From Ornithodoros turicata (lineage: Eukaryota; Arthropoda; Arachnida; Ixodida; Argasidae): DNA of 64,000 nucleotides. Made by a program: the position numbers and the translations under genes. Below the pieces are notes generated by a model that was not told where the DNA came from, did no database searches, and saw only the letters and a list, made by a program, of their open reading frames with translations. Shown piece by piece: positions 55,356-64,000 of this stretch. The stretch's first letter is position 1. Each line of letters begins with the position of its first letter. The stretch lies in NCBI RefSeq assembly GCF_037126465.1, contig NC_088201.1, forward strand, positions 197,540,403 through 197,604,402, in the 5' to 3' direction.

Positions 55356-58300
55356 ATGGAAGAGCTTCAAAGAGAAAACAGCGGCGGAGTTGCAAGCGCA
55401 CAAGTCAGAGCCGCCGTGGTCGGGCCCTACGCCGTGCATCACTACAACGGTGGACATGATACTTTGTGCAGCATAGCATCTACGAATGTGACATCTGAAG
55501 CAAGACCTCCGCAGTCTTTGCGAGAGAACGACTCCTGTGGTGGCGTAACGTCTACGGCTTCACCTCCAGCTGCTAGAATTCGGCGCAAGCGGTATTTGGA
55601 ACCCAACAGTCCATATGTGGTACCAAGACAAAGACTGTACCACCGAAGGAAGAAAGGTTCGTGTATCTTCCGAGCAACAAAATTACTCGACTCCATAGTA
55701 CTACCATAGTAAAACGTGTCAGGCAATGAAGTAATTATGCCCACCATTAAGTAACGCTTACGAAATAGCTGCTACTGCGGCTACTAACAGTGCTATCAAT
55801 GCCACAACGAACGAAAATGTGTATTTGTAGTATGACGTGCCGATCTTGTTTCTCTTGGCCCAAAGCCTCCCCCCATCACTGTGCCATCACATAAGCAGTG
55901 TGTTGCTCCACTAGGTACCAAACATCCTAAAATTCTCTCCTGCAGGTTGCCTGCAAGTCTCTGCAGAAACTCACAACGAGCAAGTTATGTCAAGTCCAGA
56001 ATCATTATCACTGGCACCTGAAGAGGAAACATACAATTGCAATACCGTGCCAAATGCTACAGGTGACGAAGAATGTCCACCTGCGGGTCCAGAGTCAGAT
56101 GTTGGTAACATGCAGCCTGAATGCCACTTGGAACACAACGAAAGTGACGGAAGCCTACACGAGTGCAATTCGGACTCCAGTGAATCAAGTGACACAGAGG
56201 CTGATGATGCCGAGGCATGCAACATGGATGACACGGACATAACCAACTTCCTGAAGGAATACTCAGAGCCAGACTACGACGAAAGCGCAAGCTTTACTGC
56301 TGATATTGATGTATGCTGTGACAGCAGGCCTATCTTGGACACATGTGGATGGGCTGCTGAAGTTAATTAATGCCCTCCTTGGCAGTAAGGTGCTACCGAA
56401 CAGCAATTACGTGTTTCGGAAAATTTGGAAACATGCAAAAAAGGGCACAATAGAGCTTCACTTTTTTTTGTGAAGACTGTGATATGCACCTTGGACACTC
56501 AATACATCCTATCAGTACTGGGTCTGTGAAATGTAATTCTTGCCGGACAAAATATGATAAAACAAAACTTGTGGCAAGAGGAAAGTTTTTCATAATTTTT
56601 GACATCAAACGCCAGCTGCAGTCAGTATTGAAGCTGTTTTCAAGATCCATTCTGGAAAACATACAACAAATTAGATCTTGGGCATCATCAAGGTTCCTCA
56701 GTGATATCACTGACGGAGCACTGTACAGAAACATGAGGCTGCAATCATGGTGGGAGGACACAGACGTCACTGTCACTTTTAGTACTGACGGGGCCAATGT
56801 CTTCAAATCGCGTCCAGCATCAGTGTGGCCCCTGCAGCTGATTATCAACGAGGTGCCTTTGCCTGCCAGGTGGCACGACATCATAATAGGTGGACTATGG
56901 TTCTCAAGCCACCACCCCAACATGTTTATGTACCTGAAGGTGTTCATCGATAAGTTGAGAAAGCTTGGAACTGTCATGTGGGAAGACGCAAGTACGACAA
57001 GACAAATATCATCGCACGTCCATGTCCTTGCATGCTCTGTTGATGCCCCAGCCAGGGCTATGGTCCTAAACAGGAAACAATACAATGGTTATGACGGGTG
57101 TCCCTGGTGCTACCACCCTGGAAAATACATTGACGGTGAGTTGCTACTTTGTCAGCTGATGATTGCCGTATTGCCCCACATACGCGCAGCATGCTATCTT
57201 ACAAATACTTTGAAAAGCAAGTATCTTTACTGTTACGGAAGTGCCTTTTCGAGTAACTTGTACTCAGTATTTAAGTTGCCTGTCAAAAATGTTTCTTTCA
57301 GTGGAGTAAGTGGGTATCTTACAAATACATTCAAAAGCAAGTAACTGTAATACTTGCTTTGGCTGTATTTTGCTGTATTGCTGCTTATAATCTTGCTGAA
57401 ATACCTTTTCGAGGACCTTCTACTCAGTAGTTTAATTGCCCGTAAAAAATTATTCTTTCGATGGAGTTCTGGGTCCGAGCGTATCCAATATTTCTATTTG
57501 ACTCCACACCTCCTATCTCCGCGAAGTACGTGGCCTGGATGAAGGGCTGGACGTGGCTTTGCTGTTCCTTTTTCCAACATATCAGTGATTGATCTCCATT
57601 ATTGATTCCTTTTCTTGTGTAGGAAGCGTCCGATACCCATACCGTGAGCAGTTGAGGATGCGTACCCACAATGAAGTGGTCAGAGACATGAAGAAAGCAA
57701 CGAACCAGGGAGAGGTTGTCAATGGCATTAAAGGTCTGAGTGCAGTAGTGCAGCTGGAAGGATTTGATGTGGTGCGTGGCATCTCACCTGACTACATGCA
57801 CTGTGTTTTAGAGGGTGTGACAAAACAATTCACTGGATTCTGGCTAACCAAATGCACAAGTGAGGCATACATCGGTGGCAAGGTGAATACTGTGAACGAA
57901 AGACTGGGTCATATTCATCCACCAATAGCGTCTACACGTCTCCCAAGGTCTATCGACGAAAGGGCATCATGGAAGGCTACAGAGTGGAAATTTTGGCTGT
58001 TGTTTTATTGCCTTCCTTGTGTTGAAGGACTGCTTCCACAGCAGTTTCTGTATCACTTTGGCCTTCTCTCGGAGGCGATTTTTTTGTTGCTGAAGTCAAC
58101 TATTTCACCCGAAGAATTATCCAGGGCAGAAAGACTTATCAAGCAGTTCGTGAAGCAAACAGAAGGACTTTACAATGAAGCTATGTCAACCTATAATGTC
58201 CACCAGCTCCTGCACCTTCCTCATACAGTACGGAACCTCGGCCCACTGTGGGCAACATCGATGTTTCCATTTGAGAGTAATAACAGGGTCATCCTGCGCC

Positions 58301-58905
58301 TTGTCACTGCTGCAAACTCTGTACCCTTAAAAATAGCAGAGCGGTGCGTGATGAAGCAAAAATTACACGACCTTGCTCAGTTTGTGCACCTTTCTGAAGG
58401 ATTCAACATTTTTTCCCGCCCATCAAGGTGTTGCAGCAGTGTTCTTGGCTCCGAGCAAACCCCACTTAGTATCTCGCAGAGGATCCAACAACTAATTCAG
58501 CAGCGTCTTGGCCACTTACCAGAGCGTCAGCGTTATCTCAGGGCTGTTAATGGCATTACGGTGCATAGTGCTCAACACACAAGGCCAACAAAGACATGCT
58601 CACGTTTGATCAAGGCTAGGCAAGGCTCCTTTTGTGAAGTGCTTGTGATACTCAAAGTCAAACGGGAGGAGCAGATTCAGTTCGTTTGCAAAGAATCCAT
58701 TGTGGATTCTGCGATAGCTGAAGCAAGCCACATTAGGAGGTGTGAATTGCCACCTGACGGACAAGATATCTGTGTTGTGGCAGATAGGGACTGTGCGACA
58801 AACTGGTGGGGCCGCGATGCGGCCTCCGGAGAAAGTACCTTGCGTGATAGCCGCCTTTGTTTACATGTGAAGTGCGGGTATCTTTTTTTGCCACAGCATC
58901 GCTAA
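55356..58905 (+). pseudogene. TNP2/EnSpm (CACTA)-like transposase, nearly full length, two frameshifts (copy C)
   Basis: Exons 55356-55656, 55946-57135 and 57623-58905 join in phase 1 at both junctions. The N-terminus has the basic box RIRRKRYLEPNSPYVVPRQR, then an acidic Ser-rich region, then LSWTHVDGLLKLINALLGSK. A Cys-rich finger (C-x2-C with KCNSC) leads to the catalytic core: FSTDGANVFKS (first Asp), CPWCYHPGKY, ISPDYMHCVLEGV, and FPFESNNRVI (Glu). These are TNP2-family motifs. A one-base shift lies before 56330 and another in the T-run 56462-56469. The protein therefore cannot be made as is, although most of it reads cleanly, so decay is recent. Divergent to the copy C BEN-type gene. 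Confidence 0.8.
57185..57470. repeat. Tandem duplication in the last transposase intron
   Basis: Two diverged copies of about 130-150 bp: CTTACAAATACTTTGAAAAGC / CTTACAAATACATTCAAAAGC, then CTTTTCGAG, CTACTCAGTA and TTTCTTTC-like words repeat in order. It fills most of the 487-bp intron 57136-57622. Confidence 0.7.
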
Positions 58906-60057
58906 CTGTGCCAGCACCTAAAAGAACTCTTCATTAGGGACCAGATTCTTCATTTCTCGTGATTTCTAGGCTTCCAATACCACCGAGGTCACTAGACTCG
59001 CAGCGAATAGCGTTTGTGACGCGCGTTCGGCCATTGCATGAGGTGTGCACAACATGAGCGAATATATTCTATTTCTTTTGTTCTAGTTTCAATTAAACTG
59101 AATGAGGATCTGCAAAATGATCAATGATTTACAGTTGCCACTTTCGTGACGGTGAAACGCCACCGGATACTGTATCACCGTCAAATGCACCGACCAAACG
59201 GCAACCTATTTCGAGATAATGATTGAGGTGTTTCATCGCCAGTGCCCAGAGCCGATATTGCTCCCGGTATGACGAGTCTCACAGTGAGAACAGAAGTTCT
59301 ACGTTGTCCAAAAGGTTTAGTATTTACGCACCGACCATTTCACAGCATCGGCCCCCAAGCCTACGGCGGTAGCCGAGGTAAAAACTCATATACTTTCTTC
59401 TTTGAGGACCTACTGCAGTACAAGTTCAGGCAATAAGTTGTGACCCCACGTGTTTATTTGTATGGATAAAACGGACGCACGATGTAAATTTCAGTGACGA
59501 AGCTATGTGTGTGCAAAGACGACGAAAGGAATACAGGACTCAGTCAAAAACATGATATTACAAATGGCTGGAGTCAGGGAAATACACGTATATAGCCTTC
59601 GCTAGCAAGCCGGGATTTTGTGAGGAGTCAAATAACCATCCTCTCGACGTATCACTTACAGGTGTTTTGACCGGACAGACGCGAGTGGCTGTTCTCCTTC
59701 CGTACTGTTAGATGCATTATAAATAGGGTGGTTGCTTCTGTGCAGTTTGTCTCCATTCTCTTCGTTCGCGCCCCAGAAAGGTTCCACATTATTTGCACTT
59801 CGAAAATTAGCCCTTCTAATTACGGCGGTCGCCACGTAAACTACGGTTCCACTTGAGAATGCATAGAACGGGCGGCGTGGTATCACGTCGGATACGTCCA
59901 AGACCGCCACTGGCGGCGCTGTCGCGACGGAGCAGCGCGCCCCCTTTAGGTGTCGCACGGTCCCTATAGTGACATAGAATGCGCAGCCATTTTTATTGAT
60001 GTAGGTACGTCGCAGTTTTTGAGCGTGCCACCAAACACCCTAGAAACTAATTAAGTG
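58906..60057. other. No gene recognised downstream of the copy C transposase
   Basis: Presumably contains the right end of the copy C element, but I could not identify terminal repeats. A TATA-like TATAAATAGGG at 59717 has a CAGT about 30 bp downstream on the plus strand. That is suggestive of a promoter but unsupported by a following coding frame. Confidence 0.4.
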
Positions 60058-60232
60058 CAGTGAAGCCTTGTTAGTATGACCCTGATAATCTGACTTGCAC
60101 GCTTTATGACCGAATTCCTCGGGAACCATGTAGTACAATTCTCTGCAAATTCCTTCCGTTAATATGACAGCTTCGCATTATGATCAGAATCTTCGGGAAG
60201 GGCCATGGTCATAATAACGAAGGTTCACTGTA
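60058..60232. mobile_element. pogo/Tigger-like MITE
   Basis: CAGTGAAGCCTTGTTAGTATGACC at the left and GGTCATAATAACGAAGGTTCACTG at the right are 24-bp inverted ends with few mismatches, with TA directly after the right end. This terminus type is characteristic of pogo/Tigger Tc1-mariner elements. No transposase. Confidence 0.75.
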
Positions 60233-60889
60233 TACTGAGTCAGAACATGACGAATATCAGTGCGTGCAACTTTGCTTTAAAGAATGCTTCGTATTTTGAG
60301 AATGTATGTTAGTTTGAGGTGTGCGGACCTTCTTGCATTTTGTGCTTTCCCATGTGTTGCTTTTCTCACTGCATAGCTTCCTGTATTTTAGTTTTTGCAT
60401 TGCTCATTTTGTGAATTAACTCGGAGTGTCATTAGAGTGCACCAGTATCACCACGCAGTTCATGCTGTGCAGTGGCGACCGATACCTTTATATTTCCTTT
60501 ATTCCTTTGGAATGTGTTTGTGCCTTTATGCTACTACCAGTCCGTCTCACCCAATTTTTCATACTTTGCAGGCTTTCTGTCATAGCATCAGAGGCTTCAA
60601 TAATAAAGGAATTGCTATAATATTATAAACAATGAGATTTTGTTTCATTACCGCTTTGTTTCGGATATCAAAGCAACATTGCTTTATGGCCTGCTTAGAA
60701 ATTCATTATGTGAATGAGAGGCCAAGCATTGCATGTTCAAACAGGTGTGTGCGCTTTAACCATTTTTCGAATATAATCCAAGTGTTAATTACATTCCAGC
60801 ATGTGGTAATTACAACTAAGTCACTTTTCTGGTAACTTATCCCATATTATTCACACCAGTATGACATCACGAGATTAGACCAACCCCCA

Positions 60890-61150
60890 GGGACCCACTG
60901 AGCTCACCCCAGGATTTTCTGTGCTACCCCAAGCACTTCTGGGGTTGCCCCAGACATTTCTGGGGTAACCCCAGGACTGGCTAGGGTAACCCCAGAAGTG
61001 TCTGGGGTAACCCCCAGAAGTGTCTGGGGTAACCCCAGAGAGTCTGGGGTAAACCCCAGAAAAACCTCAGAAACCCTAGGGTTTTCTGGGGTAACCCCAG
61101 AAGAACCTCAGAAACCCCAGGATTTTCTGGGGTAACCTCAGACTTTTTTT
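60890..61150. repeat. Minisatellite of GGGGTAACCCCAGA units
   Basis: About ten imperfect units (AAGTGTCTGGGGTAACCCCAG), each with an internal CTGGGG/CCCCAG palindrome. Orientation of the half-units flips in places (CCCCAGGACTGG). Confidence 0.85.
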
Positions 61151-62444
61151 GATAGGGTGAATCTCAAGCGTTTGTATCGCAAAAGTTGATTTTTACGGCT
61201 TTATCTTAACGCCGTTGGATCTTTCGTGATTTATTTCGAGGTGTTTATTCTCGAAGTTTATTTTGCGAAGTGTAAACCAGAGTGATCCCCGGCTTTGTAC
61301 CTGCTGAAATTCGGCGATGAGGATCGCTGTGCTTGCTATTTGATAACCGTTACGGCTGCTTCCAGACGGTTACGGCTGTGTAACGGCTGCACTTTCTGAG
61401 GGATCTTTTTTAACTGGCACATGTCCGTCACATGATTTAGAGTGTGCAGAAGAGATGTCTTCGTTCAACTAGACTACGTCACGGTGGAAGAGTTTGTCAA
61501 AGAATGTTGTCTGTGATTCGAATAGCGCTCTCTTTTCTGCGAAGGAATGCTGTGGTACGACTGGTGTTTGTTTACCTGCATCCATTTATATCTGTATGCA
61601 CTCATGTCATGTGCGTGTAAGATGTGTTCCCTTTTGTTTCGTAAATATCTTCCTCCCTGGTCTGAAGTCTTCGACGATGCAGATATATTGATAAACAAAG
61701 CAGACATTCTAGCCAGTCCTACTGTCCTCTCTCTAGTTAAAACCTGATAAACTGTGCAGTCCTCCTATCTAGTTGTCGGGGTCTATTCCCCGTAATGACA
61801 AGGATTGTCTTTGGAGTTGTCAAGAAATAATACAAAAATAAGACGGCAGCTTGTAAAGCGCTCAATGCAATGATCGTGATTCTCTATTCTCAGGACCTGT
61901 TGCAAACGTTATATTTCATGAACGGCCTTGTGGCAAGATAAAGTCTCCTCTTGTATGCCGTCGGCTCGAAAACAACTGATAAGGCGATAAGAACGCACGG
62001 AGCTACCACGTGCAATTCCACTCGAAAGTGGTCGTCTCGTTGAATCCTTTATAATGGACACCAACGTTCAAGTTTGCACAACGACATAAAGTAAACCAAC
62101 GACGACAACAACAACAAGTAAATTAGCGTCAATGATAATATGGGGCCAAACTTTAGACTCAAAAAGCAAACCAATAACACTGGAAAGTAATAATAAAATA
62201 TAAAACAAATAAAATATCGTCTTGTTTCCAAGCGTGATTACAGCAACCATTGCGACCATGAGAATTTAAGAAAAAATATTCTGTTAGTTTATAACGCGTG
62301 GATTTTCCTCACTTAACATTCTCCCCAGTGCTCCAAGGGTGGCTGTTGTCGCGCTCGGAAAGGCTGACGGAAGCTGTACATTATCAACTATTAAAATTGA
62401 CTGAGTATGAAATGAAATCATTAACCCCTGGTAAATTATCCCAA
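61151..62444. other. No gene recognised
   Basis: Mixed sequence with short frames. No motif, tandem array or convincing inverted repeat was identified. Confidence 0.45.
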
Positions 62445-62880
62445 TGGACTTCTCCCTGCTTGTAAACAAATGACGTCATCGTGGTTGACAGCGCCACCAA
62501 TTTGGTAGAGTTGAACTACGCTGCAAGCCAAGGGCGAACAAGGTCGCGCTCGAAAGCCATGGTGTCCAGAAGATTACAATGATCCCCAAAGGGGACGCGA
62601 CCTCCGGTCCTACTTGTCTTTCAATTGGAAGCAGTGAACAAGTGCACATTAGTGGAGCCCAGCCCTTCCCATTCCGATTTGTTTCGGTTTCAGTGTGTTT
62701 GTCAACGTCATGATGACGTTCCTCGGGTAGAGGTCTATTTTTTTATTTATGTTGATACCTCACGTGCCCTCAAGGGGGAGTTGTGTGTGTGGGGAAGGGA
62801 ACATGAACAAATATACACCACAGGAGAAGCAAACGAAAAAAAAAAACATTGCAAAATCATTTTGAGTCGAAATATGAGAT
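62445..62880 (+). repeat. Repeat family R1, copy 3
   Basis: Shares, in order, CTCCCTGCTTGTAAACAAATG, AACAAGGTCGCGC, GGGGACGCGACC, GGTCCTACTT, GTTTCGGTTTCAGT and CATGATGACGTT with the copy inside the hAT-type MITE. It ends in an A-rich stretch (62828-62840). It is not flanked by GTTAC words here, so R1 can exist outside that MITE. Confidence 0.6.
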
Positions 62881-64000
62881 GACGACAAGGAAATTATATA
62901 CCAATACTGTCAGCTACCTGGCTGCGAAAAATTCAAAAGTCGGCTACGATAGGCTGAGGAAGGTTGTTCCAAGCAATGATGGTTTTGGGGAAGAAGGAAA
63001 ATTGGAAACGGCATGTACGACATGGATTGTGTTCCATGTGGTCGATCAGTGTGAAGCCATAGATGCTTACACATCCAGACTCTACTTATCGAGAATAAAG
63101 TGCAGATAACGATGGCAGATGATTCCAAGCTACAATACAATGCAATTTGCAACATATAATAGCAGTATTGTTAGGTTGACATTGAGATTCAAGGCTTTAA
63201 AGGCTCGTCAAGAAAAGTATTCACGAGGGACGCAGGCAGGGATGAAAGTTGCGAAAGCGATAACGATGGTGATGCAGATGAGACTATTTCCTGCACGCAA
63301 CACTCGCATCATAATTATGTTTTCGAGTTAAATAAAGCTAAAGCATCTAACATAACAATATGTATGCTGCTTAATTTAGACAAGCCGATGCAAATAGTCT
63401 GTGCACAAGTTTGACGAGCAAATGTTCGTCTTTTCCTAGCACAATGTCCACCTGCTGTTTAGCTGAGTGGGCATAGTGAGTGTTAATATACTGTAGCAGC
63501 TGCAGTTTGTGTAGCTGGCATTTATAGCTGCTTGTCTGTGCCACGCTTTTGCCTGAGATCGCTACGTCTGACCCGAAGATTTGTTCTTCCGCATTATAAA
63601 CGTCCCCGGATGCCAGTAATATCATTCCCTTTTCGATATCGCTGCTTGAAAAGTTGCAATAACTTACGAACACCCTGCAACGCGCCTAACAACGCGCAAA
63701 CATATGTGAACCATACCAACGAAACGGCATGCTACAGGAAATGTTTGCACATAATTCTCGCAAGAGGCGCTGAAGGCCAAGGAGCGGAAGTGCCGGCTGT
63801 GAAACGCATCGTCCCTATGCGAGCTGTGCTGATGCAAATATTTACCTTCTGTCCAACATGTGTCACTCCTATAAGCACTCTTTACAGGGAACCTTTTGTT
63901 CTATACACATCTTCACACCGATCCTTATAAGAAGGCCACACAGCCACAACTTTTTACATGATCATTGGTCACCACTGGGGAACAGTATCTCAGGGGAAAA
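62881..64000. other. No gene firmly recognised
   Basis: Apart from the candidate minus-strand frame at 63371-63673, only short frames are seen. No repeats were recognised with confidence. Confidence 0.4.
63371..63673 (-). other. Unrecognised open frame, possible exon
   Basis: About 100 codons with ordinary amino-acid composition (FSSSDIEKGMILLASGDVYN, then ISGKSVAQTSS). It may be part of a diverged repeat-associated gene. No splice partner or family was identified, so this is listed only as a candidate. Confidence 0.25.

Noticed and set aside
59656..59958. 100-codon minus-strand frame
   Set aside because: No motif, no homologous copy in the window and no splice partner were found.

Overview
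This is repeat-rich eukaryotic, arthropod-type DNA. It has spliced genes with GT-AG introns, no bacterial operons, an interstitial (TTAGG)n run (the arthropod telomere unit) and tRNA-derived SINE-like pieces. Several repeat types (short foldback elements and SINEs carrying a CAGGTGGTCGAAAT-type motif) look tick/mite-like to me. That assignment is an inference from style, not from a database search.

The most interesting structure occurs three times. A gene encoding a BEN-domain-type protein sits head-to-head with a gene encoding a TNP2/EnSpm (CACTA)-like transposase. Copy A has the transposase N-terminus on the minus strand (about 6.9-7.7 kb) and BEN-type exons on the plus strand (8.2-10.0 kb). 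Copy B has a complete, phase-consistent nine-exon BEN gene on the minus strand (11744-17029) and a transposase N-terminal exon on the plus strand (17621-18.45 kb). Copy C has a BEN-type gene with one nonsense codon on the minus strand (47565-49726) and a nearly full-length transposase on the plus strand (55356-58905). A degenerate LINE of about 5 kb has inserted between the two start codons of copy C. Start-to-start gaps are about 490 bp (A), 590 bp (B) and about 600 bp (C, after removing the LINE). This looks like a two-gene DNA transposon family with a shared bidirectional promoter, each copy in a different state of decay.

The second notable object is a 10.9-kb foldback element (36155-47082). 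It has an 8-bp target duplication (TGCGCGTC), terminal inverted repeats and 2.1-2.3-kb inverted arms built of about 230-bp tandem units. An ISXO2/IS1595 (Merlin-type) transposase gene lies next to the right arm. Its last exon is duplicated in inverted orientation in the left arm, and its first catalytic Asp appears to be replaced by Val. The interior holds further nested foldbacks made of about 14-15-bp phrase repeats.

The rest is a nested mosaic. There is a hAT-type element with TTCGGG arrays (21510-22948, TSD CCCAAAAC), a three-level nest at 23.65-24.65 kb, and a broken Ty3/gypsy pol fragment with its 160-bp 3' LTR (26.18-28.71 kb). A degenerate CR1-like LINE (32.0-35.4 kb) is interrupted by a 964-bp hAT-type MITE with TSD CCTTTCAC, and removing the MITE restores the reading frame. 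Several palindromes and minisatellites complete the picture. I recognise no conserved cellular housekeeping gene. The only intact multi-exon gene model is the BEN gene of copy B.
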